DNA of 13,583 bases from Bacillota bacterium. Lineage in GTDB: Bacteria; Bacillota; Clostridia; Christensenellales; Aristaeellaceae. The notes beneath the pieces are model-generated. The model made no database searches, was not told the origin of the DNA, and was given only the letters and a program-made list of their open reading frames with translations. Shown piece by piece: positions 1 to 6,996 of the stretch (position 1 is the stretch's first letter; each line of letters opens with the position of its first letter). A program made the translations under genes and the position numbers. Location of the stretch: the NCBI GenBank assembly GCA_023392515.1, contig JAEVYX010000084.1, positions 1 through 13,583 of the forward strand, given 5' to 3'.

Positions 1-34
1 CGCATATGGATATGACAGTGTTGTAACTCTGCTT

Positions 35-1336
35 CTATTGCTCCGCCTGGGCAAGGGGTTCAGCCTGCATTTGTATATCGCTTACACTCTCTGTGACGGC
101 GTCAATGGCCCTGAACCGGATCAAAAGGATCAGTGCGCCCACGCTGAGAATGGCGAACAGGTAAAAGACATAGGACAAACTGAGAATAAGAGTCAGCCCG
201 CTTATCAGAAAGGACACCACCGGTATTGCCAGAACCGTAACCGCGCCCAGCGTGGAGGACGTTCTTGCCATATATTCCGGCTTTACCAGCTTCATAAGGT
301 TGATGGTGGCATATGCGTTCAGCAGCGCCATGGCAAAGGCGAAGATGAGAAGGATTGCACTGATCCCCGTATAAAACAGGATCGGCTGATTTTTCAGCGG
401 CGCAAGCCAGATAAGCCCCCCATAACACAGGGCAACAGCCAAAAAGCCAAAGATGAACAGCGCTTTGGCACTTATATGCTTGCTCAGGTAAGGATACAGG
501 AAGGAGCCAAGCGCGATGCCTGCCGTCACCAAAATTCCGCTGAGGGACAACACTTCCGCCCCCATGCCGTACAAACCGCTGACCAAGGGAGCCTGCAAAG
601 CGTTGATAGGCACCATCAGGCCGTTTAGCAAAAGAGCCATTAGGCAGATGCGCAAGATGGCCGGTGATTTTTTTACATAGGAAAGGCCGCTGCGGAAGGC
701 CTGCCAATAACCTTCTTCCTGTGCCGCTTTCGCAGCGGGAAACAGATTGTTTTTGCGGATGCAGGCGATCAAAAGCGCAGACAAAAAGAATGTGGCGCCG
801 TCAATGAATATAGCCCCGCCGATGCCCAGCCATGCAATGATTCCGGCAGCAGCGGCAAGCCCTATGATTTCCATGCCCCGGCTCAGGCTGCTGTTTAGGG
901 ATAAGCCGAAATCATAATCGTCTTTAGGTAGCAATTGAGGAATATACGCCATTCCGGCAGGGCGGCGGAAGGCTTCCACGGTGGAATTGACAAGGGTAAT
1001 CGCCAGCATGCCAACCGGCGTCAAAACTCCGATAGCGTGCATTGCGGCCAGCAGGCACACCATAAAGCCGCGAACCAGGTCGCAAAGCACCATCACCTTT
1101 TTTTTATCCCTGGCTTCGACCATAACCCCGGCAAAGGGGCCCAGCAACACGGTAGGCAGCATGTTGCAGCCAAATATCACCGCAGACCAGGTGGCGTTTC
1201 CGCTTAATTGGTACACAAGCCATGCAAAAGCGATAGAGTCTACCGAATCGCCAAACCTGCTGATCAGGTCTGCGGCAGTCATTTTTCTGAATTCCCGGTG
1301 TTTCAGTGCGGCCCGATAGCCGCCAACCTTGTTCAT
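35..1336 (-). CDS. MFS transporter, probable drug or siderophore exporter type
   Basis: This encodes a polytopic inner-membrane transporter of the major facilitator superfamily, probably a proton-driven exporter; the substrate cannot be told. From the ATG at 1336 it is 433 residues, a normal MFS length, with about 12 hydrophobic segments. Between predicted helices 2 and 3 lies a loop reading GPFAGVMVEARDKKKVM, which fits MFS motif A (G-x3-D/E-x2-x-R-[KR]). The N-terminal pattern (REFRKMTAADLISRFGDSV, then FAWLVYQLSG) resembles the MFS_3 group that includes EntS-like and macrolide-efflux-like proteins. An AAAGGAG lies 14 bases before the ATG; an in-frame GTG at 1348 lies only two bases after it, and a TTG at 1339 lies 11 bases after it, so the start is not certain. 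A TACAAT (1375-1380) upstream could be a -10 box, but no good -35 matches it. It lies downstream of the DUF4153 gene on the same strand with a 130-base gap. Family call is firm; specificity is unknown. Confidence 0.88.
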   Translation of the reverse strand: MNKVGGYRAALKHREFRKMTAADLISRFGDSVDSIAFAWLVYQLSGNATWSAVIFGCNMLPTVLLGPFAGVMVEARDKKKVMVLCDLVRGFMVCLLAAMHAIGVLTPVGMLAITLVNSTVEAFRRPAGMAYIPQLLPKDDYDFGLSLNSSLSRGMEIIGLAAAAGIIAWLGIGGAIFIDGATFFLSALLIACIRKNNLFPAAKAAQEEGYWQAFRSGLSYVKKSPAILRICLMALLLNGLMVPINALQAPLVSGLYGMGAEVLSLSGILVTAGIALGSFLYPYLSKHISAKALFIFGFLAVALCYGGLIWLAPLKNQPILFYTGISAILLIFAFAMALLNAYATINLMKLVKPEYMARTSSTLGAVTVLAIPVVSFLISGLTLILSLSYVFYLFAILSVGALILLIRFRAIDAVTESVSDIQMQAEPLAQAEQ

Positions 1337-1466
1337 CAAAGCGCCCACAACTCCTTTGGCATACTTGGAAATGGATTGTATGCACAGTATGACACAGGCG
1401 CGGAAAAAGTGAAGGGGGATTTTCCTGAAGATTCCATTAGAAATGCATGAGAAACGATTTCATGCC

Positions 1467-3245
1467 CTATTCAGACTTCAAAAACAGATAGGCGCGTCCT
1501 GAAAACACTTCGTACCTTCCATCGGCCTTTTTCCCTGCCTGTATTTCCGAAAACACCAATCTTGCTTCCAGGCCCTGGACAGATGAAGATACTGTCATAT
1601 TCTCCTGGGGCAAAAACAGCGTTTCCCCATAGGCCGCCTGTGCCCATTGATCCAATAGAGGCAGTGTATCCAAAGTAAGCGTTTGAGTACCCGCCGTTTC
1701 CTCCAAAGTCAATATCGGTTGGCCCTTATCTCCTGTCTTCTGGGTAAGGGTGTAGGCGCCATCCCTTATGTCCATCTCCAGGGATGCCCCTATTTCATAC
1801 TTGCCAACGCCGATTTCCATCATGGAATCAAAACCGGATATGTCAACGCCCTGGCCTTCTTTCAGCCTCACATCAATAAAGGGGCTGTATTCCGGTGTAT
1901 ACTGCATACCGTATGTTTTCTCAAAGCCGAACATCTCCTGAAACTTTTGCTCATTTAGGGTATCAGCTTCAAGTTCGGCAGGCAGCCAGGCAAAGGTTCC
2001 GGCCTGACCGCTTTTTAAAAGATAATCCATTCTGCTTGTAATGTCGCGCCGGTCCTCAAATGGAACATCAGTTCCCGGAATCAGCTTATCCTCCTTCAGC
2101 ATGCCATGTTTTTCAAGAAGCTGCTCTACCCGGGCGCGCTGGCTCATGCCCGATACGCTTCGTGCCCCCACCAGCGGCAGCAGGGAAAAAGCGATAAAGC
2201 AAAACGCCAAAAGGGCCAGAACCCCCGGTTTTCTGCCTCGGCGAAGCAGCAGGTAGAGCCCGCTCGCCAGAGAAAACAAAGCACCCAGTGCCAGATAATA
2301 GCGGGGCTCGGTTACCCCGTAGGCCTGAATACGCACGAAGATGGAATATAGCTGCAATAATACAAATAGAGCAAGCCCGTAAGGAAATAAGAGGCGGTAT
2401 TGCAGGGCGATTTTTTTTGCAACCGGCAGGCTGAACAGATAAACGGCCATGCCAAACGCGGAATAGCTTAGTACCATTGGGCCCACTTCCCCAACCGGCC
2501 AGGTAAGGGTAACCGCGCATTTGACCATATACAGGAAAAATACCGCGGTTGCAGCCGCCATAAGCGGGATGAGGATCAGTGTGCTCATCAGTTCAAAAAA
2601 GCGCGGCGGGCTTATGGGATCCCGGCTCTTGCCGAAATGAGGCATCAGCGACAGCACATAAAGTGGCACAATGAACGCAAAAATCCAAATCGCCGCGTAC
2701 ACAAATACGTGTCCATCCAAAGAAACCAAAAGATAATCAACGGCAGACAGCACCAAGGCACATCCAATATAAAGGACGACTCCAATGAGCAGGGCGGTCG
2801 ACACCGCTTTGATATGCGCCACCACGACCCACCCGAAATCCGCTCCATCCCGGGCTGTGGGAATAAATAGAATCAAAGCGTACAGACCCGCACAAGCAAT
2901 AAGGAAACGGAGGAGCGCAAATTCCTGCTGTGTTTTTGCCGGCAGGAAGGCAAATGCCGCTCCCAGGCTCAAGGCCAGTGCCTGCAGTCCCAAAGATAAC
3001 GCTTTGCCCTTTTGAATGCGTTCTGAGAGAAATACGGCAGCTATGCCGCTTAAAGCGCCATAGGCTGATGCGTAAATCCACACTGTGTACGGAGAATTCT
3101 CATTCAGGAAATCGCCTTTGCTGGCCAGCGTGCAAAGGATGGCCAAGGCAAACAGCGCCACTGCAGCCACGGGAAAGCGCAAGACCACGCGCTTTAAGCT
3201 CCATCCATTGATTTTCGCCCATTTTTTCGCTTTTTCCATTTTCAT
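1467..3245 (-). CDS. DUF4153-type polytopic membrane protein
   Basis: This is a membrane protein of unknown function. With the start at 3245 it has 592 residues. Residues about 22-365 form roughly ten to twelve hydrophobic helices. The remainder (about 366-592) is soluble, with a charged helical stretch and then a beta-rich region, presumably outside the membrane. The basic N-terminus leading into a hydrophobic first helix (LKRVVLRFPVAAVALFALA) and the overall architecture fit DUF4153 proteins, which are common in Clostridia; I know of no established role. An ATG at 3278 would add 11 residues. I prefer 3245 because AAGGTGG sits five bases upstream of it, and because a TATAAT at 3297-3302 would place the transcript start only about 11 bases before 3278. 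The gene stands alone between the htrA terminator and the MFS gene. Family confidence is moderate, from overall pattern only. Confidence 0.75.
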   Translation of the reverse strand: MKMEKAKKWAKINGWSLKRVVLRFPVAAVALFALAILCTLASKGDFLNENSPYTVWIYASAYGALSGIAAVFLSERIQKGKALSLGLQALALSLGAAFAFLPAKTQQEFALLRFLIACAGLYALILFIPTARDGADFGWVVVAHIKAVSTALLIGVVLYIGCALVLSAVDYLLVSLDGHVFVYAAIWIFAFIVPLYVLSLMPHFGKSRDPISPPRFFELMSTLILIPLMAAATAVFFLYMVKCAVTLTWPVGEVGPMVLSYSAFGMAVYLFSLPVAKKIALQYRLLFPYGLALFVLLQLYSIFVRIQAYGVTEPRYYLALGALFSLASGLYLLLRRGRKPGVLALLAFCFIAFSLLPLVGARSVSGMSQRARVEQLLEKHGMLKEDKLIPGTDVPFEDRRDITSRMDYLLKSGQAGTFAWLPAELEADTLNEQKFQEMFGFEKTYGMQYTPEYSPFIDVRLKEGQGVDISGFDSMMEIGVGKYEIGASLEMDIRDGAYTLTQKTGDKGQPILTLEETAGTQTLTLDTLPLLDQWAQAAYGETLFLPQENMTVSSSVQGLEARLVFSEIQAGKKADGRYEVFSGRAYLFLKSE

Positions 3246-3296
3246 TAGTCCCACCTTATCGCCGCGATGCGTTTCCATCTTTTCCGTTTCGATTGT

Positions 3297-3325
3297 ATTA
3301 TATCCTTATTGGAAAAGCAACAGCA
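3297..3325 (-). promoter_or_regulatory. Predicted sigma-A promoter for the DUF4153 gene
   Basis: On the minus strand a perfect TATAAT (3297-3302) lies 19 bases before the farther ATG (3278) and 52 before the preferred ATG (3245). The hexamer 17 bases further upstream is TGCTGT (3320-3325), a poor -35, so the call rests mainly on the -10 and on its place just after the htrA terminator. Confidence 0.5.
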
Positions 3326-3374
3326 GACATTGCATACCGTCGGCGGTCTCATTTTGTTTTCTGTTGCGCTGCAT

Positions 3375-3404
3375 AAAGAAAAGCCCCGGCTAATAAGCCG
3401 AGGC
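3375..3404 (-). terminator. Rho-independent terminator after htrA
   Basis: On the minus strand a 9-bp stem (arms 3396-3404 and 3383-3391, one G-T pair, loop 3392-3395) is followed directly by TTTTCTTT. It begins 28 bases after the htrA stop codon and separates htrA from the DUF4153 gene. Confidence 0.9.
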
Positions 3405-3432
3405 CTGAAGATGAAAAAGAGGAGAAACTGCT

Positions 3433-4716
3433 TTACTGCTGCACGTCATCCAGAATGGCCAATGTCACATCCATATCTACATACTCGCCATCGGGGATAT
3501 CGTTGACGTTAGTATAGGTGCTCAGGTTTTCCACCCGGTATACCTTGAATTTCAGGACGTCGCCTTCCTTTTTGCTGGTGATATAGTCTTTCATATCGGT
3601 GGTGTTGGTCATGCGCTGTCCATCGATTTCCACGATGATATCATCCGCTTTCATGCCGGCGGTCTGAGCGGGGGATTTGTCTTCCACATTGGAGATGTAA
3701 ACGCCGCTGGGAAGCTTGCCTGCGGCCACGGCCGCATTGCTCTGGTTCAAGGTGGAGATGCTCACACCGATACGGGGCTTGGGCTCGCCGGTGTTGGCTG
3801 CACTGGAACCGGTTTGGTTCTGGGCGGTAATCTGGCCGGACATAACCTTGTCAATCAAGGGTTTTGCTGAATTGATGGGGATGCACATGCCAATGCCTTC
3901 CACCGTAGAACCGCTGTAGATGCTGCCGGTGTACTTCAAGGTAGGAATACCCATCAATTCACCCAACACGTTGAACATGCCGCCGCCGCTGTTGCCGCTG
4001 TTGATGGCTGCGTCTACCTGAATCATGGTGTTTACGTTTGCAACCGTCTGACGGCCGTACCGGTCCGTGGTATAGGATGTAATTTCACGGTTCAGGGCGG
4101 AAACGATGCCAACGGTGGTCGTTCCGGCCAATTCCGTGCCCAAGGGGTTGCCGATGGCGATGGCCCAATCGCCTACCCGCAGGGTATCGCTGTCGCCCAG
4201 GCTTACAGGGTTCAGGTTCAGGCCGTCCACCTTGATGATTGCGATGTCGATATCCTCATCATACGCGATAAGCTGGGCATCATAGGTCTTGTCCGGGGTG
4301 GTGACTTTCAGGCTTGAGGAGCCTTCCACCACGTGATAATTGGTGAGGACATGGCCTTGGTCGCTAATAACTACGCCGCTGCCGGAGGATTGTTCCACTT
4401 CCTTGGATTCGCCGGATTCCCTGCCCGGGAGGCTGAATCCAAATCCGCCAAAACCACCGAAACCATCAAGGCCGTTGCTATAGTTATAGGTTGCATAATT
4501 GCTCACACCTACAACGCTGCTGCTAATCGCGGCAATGGCCTCCGTAAAGGGGCTGGTGACGGTGCCGGAAAGCTTGGTAGCCAAGTTTGCAGTCTGCGCT
4601 TCAGCCTGAGCTTTTCCACCGCTGTTGGCCAGCAGGGTCGCGCTTGCGCCCACCATTGTAAAGACAAGTGCTACGGCAATATACCCCAAAAGATGTTTCT
4701 TGAAATTTTGTATCAT
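3433..4716 (-). CDS. htrA: HtrA/DegP-type S1C serine protease with one PDZ domain
   Basis: This is a membrane-anchored, extracytoplasmic quality-control protease of the trypsin-like S1C family, which degrades misfolded exported proteins. It has 427 residues. Residues 10-30 are one hydrophobic segment (anchor or uncleaved signal), followed by a linker with a Gly/Phe-rich patch (FGGFGGFGF, about 86-94). The protease domain spans about 105-295, with a triad of His128 (TNYHVV), Asp157 (DIDIAI) and Ser243 (GNSGGG). A PDZ domain covers about 314-395 (SGVYISNVEDKSPAQTAGMKADDII), then a short acidic tail. The start is set by AAGGAGG eight bases before ATG 4716; the reading frame is open further upstream but runs into scfB without a better site. 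After the catalytic SGG comes GMF rather than the commoner P/A-L. It lies 98 bases downstream of scfB with no evident terminator between, so readthrough from the SCIFF unit is plausible. Confidence 0.95.
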   Translation of the reverse strand: MIQNFKKHLLGYIAVALVFTMVGASATLLANSGGKAQAEAQTANLATKLSGTVTSPFTEAIAAISSSVVGVSNYATYNYSNGLDGFGGFGGFGFSLPGRESGESKEVEQSSGSGVVISDQGHVLTNYHVVEGSSSLKVTTPDKTYDAQLIAYDEDIDIAIIKVDGLNLNPVSLGDSDTLRVGDWAIAIGNPLGTELAGTTTVGIVSALNREITSYTTDRYGRQTVANVNTMIQVDAAINSGNSGGGMFNVLGELMGIPTLKYTGSIYSGSTVEGIGMCIPINSAKPLIDKVMSGQITAQNQTGSSAANTGEPKPRIGVSISTLNQSNAAVAAGKLPSGVYISNVEDKSPAQTAGMKADDIIVEIDGQRMTNTTDMKDYITSKKEGDVLKFKVYRVENLSTYTNVNDIPDGEYVDMDVTLAILDDVQQ

Positions 4717-4747
4717 GATTGATTCCTCCTTTCTTGGATTCGACGTT

Positions 4748-4753
4748 AGTATA
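4748..4753 (-). promoter_or_regulatory. Possible -10 element for htrA
   Basis: TATACT on the minus strand lies 31 bases before the htrA ATG, in the scfB-htrA gap. No recognisable -35 is found 16-18 bases upstream, so this is only a candidate. It could be an activator-dependent promoter, as htrA genes are often stress-induced, or chance. Confidence 0.3.
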
Positions 4754-4814
4754 AGCAATAATTTTGACATGATGATGAACGCTTTATGAATAATTGTTGG
4801 AAAATTACTTTCAA

Positions 4815-6164
4815 TCAATCTTCCTGTTCCAAGGCGTACAGGGCCATGGCACACTCCAGGCGCTTGCGCTCCATCTGGCACTCCAGATCATAGGGTTTTG
4901 AAATATCCCCATGGAACAGTTGGGCATTGGCCGCGCAGCCGCCGGAGCAGAAAAACCTGGCCCAGCACGTATGGCACGCTTCCTTGTTCAGCACATGGTT
5001 ATTGGCAAATTTCTGCTGGATGGCCGTATCAAAAGTGCCGTCCAATACCGAGCCCATCTTAAAACCTTCCCGGCCCACAAACTGATGACAGGGATAAATA
5101 TCCCCGTCCGGAGTAACGGCCACATACTCGTTGCCCGCACCGCAGCCGGTAAGCCGCTTGCGAAGGCACGGCCCGCCTTTTAAATCAATCATGAAATGAA
5201 AGAAGTTGAACCATTTTCCATTTTTGCGCCATTCCCGGTATGCCCTGCCCAGCTTCTCATATTCATCAAAAATAACCGGCAGATGCTTTTCCGTGATAGC
5301 ATAATCCACGGAAGGATCCGCAACAACAGGCTCTATGGAGAGCTGTTCAAACCCTTCCCTGGCCAGGTGCAGCACGTCCTCGGAAAAGTCCAGATTGTAG
5401 GCTGTAAAGGTGCCCCGGATATAATAGCGCTGCTGGCCTCTTGCCGTTGCCAGCCTTTTGGCCTTTTCTGCAATCAGTTCATAGCTGCCTTTGCCGTTGG
5501 GGGTAGGCCGCATCCGGTTGTGCACCTCGGGCCGCCCATCCAGGGAGATCACCACATTATCCATTTCCCGGTTCAAAAAGGCGATTGTATCATCATCCAG
5601 AGTCACCGCGTTGGTGGTGATAGTAAACTTAAAATGCTTGTTGTTGGGATCCTCCAGGCTGCGACCATAAGCCACCAGGCGGCGGACTACTTCGATATTC
5701 ATCAGCGGTTCCCCGCCGAAAAAATCCACCTCCAGGTTGACTCTCTTTCCGCTTTTTGCTACTAGCCAGTCCAGTGCGGCTTTTCCCGTTTCGTAGGAGA
5801 GCATGCACCGCTTGCGGGTATGGTAATCTCCCGTGCTGGCAAAGCAGTATCTGCAGCGCAAGTTGCAGTCGTGGGCGGCATGCAGGCACATAGCTTTAAC
5901 CACACCGGGGGACAGGACGTCCACATCGCTGTAATCATCCGGCGCGTTCAACTGCCCCAGGCGCTCCAGTTCGCTAAGCTCCGAAAGCACCTCCTCCACC
6001 TCATCCTGCGGAAAGCGCTCCGAAAGTTTTTTTGCGATGGCTGCCTTATCAGAAGTATCCCACAAGGTAAGGGCCGCGTAAGCCAGCTCGTCCAAGGCAT
6101 GGACCGCGCCTGAACCCACATCCAGCGCCATGGGCTTTCCAAGGGCAATGAAGGTATGTATCAA
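4815..6164 (-). CDS. scfB: SCIFF peptide maturase, radical SAM/SPASM thioether-forming enzyme
   Basis: This cytoplasmic radical SAM enzyme installs thioether cross-link(s) between Cys sulfur and residue carbon in the SCIFF precursor encoded just upstream. It has 449 residues. Residues 1-85 form a RiPP-recognition-like N-terminal domain opening with MIHTF...LDVGSGAVHALDELAY, the expected N-terminus for this family. The radical SAM core follows, with the CxxxCxxC cluster at Cys100, Cys104 and Cys107 (CNLRCRYC) and a GGEP motif at 150-153. The SPASM region carries Cys333, Cys341, Cys359, Cys397, Cys400, Cys406, Cys410 and Cys429, enough for two auxiliary Fe-S clusters. The start is a TTG at 6164, seven bases after a perfect AGGAGG (6172-6177); the frame is open for only ten more codons upstream. 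The gene begins 78 bases after the scfA stop, with a hairpin between. The weak start codon and that hairpin should keep enzyme below precursor. The family call is very secure; the in vivo role of SCIFF is not known to me. Confidence 0.96.
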   Translation of the reverse strand: MIHTFIALGKPMALDVGSGAVHALDELAYAALTLWDTSDKAAIAKKLSERFPQDEVEEVLSELSELERLGQLNAPDDYSDVDVLSPGVVKAMCLHAAHDCNLRCRYCFASTGDYHTRKRCMLSYETGKAALDWLVAKSGKRVNLEVDFFGGEPLMNIEVVRRLVAYGRSLEDPNNKHFKFTITTNAVTLDDDTIAFLNREMDNVVISLDGRPEVHNRMRPTPNGKGSYELIAEKAKRLATARGQQRYYIRGTFTAYNLDFSEDVLHLAREGFEQLSIEPVVADPSVDYAITEKHLPVIFDEYEKLGRAYREWRKNGKWFNFFHFMIDLKGGPCLRKRLTGCGAGNEYVAVTPDGDIYPCHQFVGREGFKMGSVLDGTFDTAIQQKFANNHVLNKEACHTCWARFFCSGGCAANAQLFHGDISKPYDLECQMERKRLECAMALYALEQED

Positions 6165-6195
6165 ACTGTTTCCTCCTAATATTTTACATAACAAG

Positions 6196-6220
6196 AAGCG
6201 GGAGGAATTGCCCCCCGCTT
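6196..6220 (-). terminator. Intercistronic hairpin between scfA and scfB, probable partial terminator or RNA-stability element
   Basis: A 10-bp GC-rich stem with one G-T pair (minus-strand arms 6211-6220 and 6196-6205) and a 5-base loop lies 22 bases after the scfA stop. It is followed by CTTGTTATG, a poor U-tract, so complete termination is unlikely. It probably lets abundant scfA message accumulate with limited readthrough into scfB, a usual arrangement for a small precursor and its enzyme. It ends 19 bases before the scfB ribosome binding site. Confidence 0.7.
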
Positions 6221-6242
6221 TTCATACAGTTACAGTTCTTGA

Positions 6243-6440
6243 TTACTTGCCGAAAGTGCGGTTGATTTTCCCTTCGGCGCCGTTCAGCACTGCATTGTTT
6301 TCCTTATTGGCGCAAGACTGGTTTGCCACGGTGCAGCTTGTTTTGCAGGCACTCTGGCAAGAAGACTGGCATTCTCCGCACCCGCCATGAGCTAATGACT
6401 GCTTAAGGCAAGCCTTCTGAATGACCTGAATATGTTTCAT
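6243..6440 (-). CDS. scfA: SCIFF RiPP precursor peptide (six-cysteine peptide)
   Basis: This is a 65-residue ribosomally made precursor modified by the adjacent radical SAM maturase. The leader is MKHIQVIQKACLKQSLAHGG. The core carries Cys21, Cys24, Cys28, Cys32, Cys36 and Cys43, with the family hallmark CGECQSSCQSACKTSCTV at 21-38. From memory, the characterised Clostridium thermocellum peptide is cross-linked between Cys32 and Thr37; both residues occur here at those same positions. Two oddities: a seventh cysteine, Cys11, in the leader; and a tail of about 20 residues after the last Cys (residues 44-65, ending NRTFGK), whereas the family name describes six Cys in about forty-five residues. 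The start ATG 6440 follows GGAGGGG by six bases; an in-frame ATG five codons earlier overlaps the ribosome binding site and is rejected. A TATAAT promoter lies 33 bases upstream. Confidence 0.95.
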   Translation of the reverse strand: MKHIQVIQKACLKQSLAHGGCGECQSSCQSACKTSCTVANQSCANKENNAVLNGAEGKINRTFGK

Positions 6441-6448
6441 GGAAATCC

Positions 6449-6472
6449 CCTCCATACACATCGTAATGGAGG
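6449..6472 (-). promoter_or_regulatory. Inverted repeat covering the scfA ribosome binding site
   Basis: A perfect 7-bp inverted repeat (CCTCCAT at 6466-6472, ATGGAGG at 6449-6455 read on the minus strand, 10-base loop) places the scfA GGAGG in its 3' arm. The predicted scfA start point falls inside the 5' arm near 6467. A transcript begun there would lack most of the hairpin, while a readthrough transcript from yajC would contain it whole. Regulation is inference; the repeat itself is seen. Confidence 0.45.
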
Positions 6473-6473
6473 C

Positions 6474-6502
6474 ATTATACACCATATTCGCATTGGATGC
6501 AA
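6474..6502 (-). promoter_or_regulatory. scfA: Predicted sigma-A promoter for scfA-scfB
   Basis: On the minus strand TTGCAT (6497-6502) and a perfect TATAAT (6474-6479) are separated by 17 bases. The -35 begins directly after the stop codon of the TIGR04086-like gene. Predicted start is near 6467, giving a leader of roughly 26 bases. Confidence 0.75.
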
Positions 6503-6919
6503 TCACTTTGCGGAAAGATTCGACAGGATCATACCGCACAGACCGCCGCCTGCCACACCCATGCCCAGGTCGCCAAGATACGAGGTGAAAGGCAGGTTTT
6601 GTCCCGTCAAAAGCGCATACAGTGCCACGCCCAGGCCCATATAGAGCAGCCCTACCGCCGCTCCCCGGATCAGTCCCTTTTCTCCGCCGCGGCCCACAGC
6701 GACATAGGTACCGGCTACGATGGACAATAACTTCAATACCTGGTTGAAAATGCGGATGACCTCGTCGGATGGTTTGAGCCACTGCATGATAAGGGCGAAC
6801 AGCAATACGCCTGCCGCCGAAACCGCCACCGAAACGATTAGTCCTCTCAATACCCGGCCCCACGCTCCCCGGCTCTGAAGGCGGGTGCGCCTGCGGGGCG
6901 TTGCGCTGCTCTGGGACAT
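6503..6919 (-). CDS. TIGR04086-like small membrane protein
   Basis: This 138-residue protein of unknown function has a basic N-terminus (PRRRTRLQSR, 8-17) and four predicted membrane helices at about 26-46, 58-76, 84-104 and 115-134. Size, topology and place between yajC and the SCIFF precursor fit the TIGR04086 family of Firmicutes; I recall that family as often sitting beside yajC and SCIFF, but I cannot run the model. The start ATG 6919 has a GGGAGGG eight bases upstream. That site lies in the 3' arm of a long hairpin (6924-6971), so translation or transcription of this gene is probably restrained. The stop is followed at once by the scfA promoter. A role in exporting or anchoring the SCIFF product is a guess from position only. 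Confidence 0.82.
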   Translation of the reverse strand: MSQSSATPRRRTRLQSRGAWGRVLRGLIVSVAVSAAGVLLFALIMQWLKPSDEVIRIFNQVLKLLSIVAGTYVAVGRGGEKGLIRGAAVGLLYMGLGVALYALLTGQNLPFTSYLGDLGMGVAGGGLCGMILSNLSAK

Positions 6920-6923
6920 GAAA

Positions 6924-6971
6924 AACCCTCCCTGTCCTTTTTGATGAACTCTATGCAGGACAGGAAGGGTT
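6924..6971 (-). terminator. Long hairpin after yajC: terminator that also occludes the next gene's ribosome binding site
   Basis: A 14-bp stem with one G-T pair (minus-strand arms 6958-6971 and 6924-6937) and a 20-base loop is followed by TTTC just before the ATG at 6919; counting the arm end, five T's follow the last G. It starts 26 bases after the yajC stop. It therefore has the form of an intrinsic terminator for yajC. Its 3' arm also contains the GGGAGGG of the TIGR04086-like gene, so any readthrough RNA would have that site paired. Confidence 0.75.
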
Positions 6972-6996
6972 TATGTCATTCCTATGTTAACGCAGG

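Noticed and set aside
38..628. Plus-strand open frame of 196 codons opposite the MFS gene
   Set aside because: It is rich in Gln, His, Arg and Lys, as expected for an antisense shadow of a membrane protein, and has no family signature.
1445..1465. 6-bp inverted repeat (GCATGA/TCATGC) just after the DUF4153 stop codon
   Set aside because: The stem is short, an inner mismatch limits it and no T-run follows on the minus strand, so I do not call it a terminator.
4416..4456. Gly/Phe-rich repeat-like patch in HtrA
   Set aside because: Low-complexity linkers between the anchor and protease domain are common in HtrA proteins; there is no DNA-level repeat beyond two or three codon units.
4717..4881. 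Upstream extension of the htrA reading frame into scfB
   Set aside because: It would place about 55 residues before the signal-anchor, and a perfect AAGGAGG precedes the ATG at 4716.
6243..6863. Long minus-strand open frame extending upstream from scfA
   Set aside because: The upstream part is out of frame with the TIGR04086-like gene on the same strand and lies across it. The ribosome binding site and promoter place the real start at 6440.
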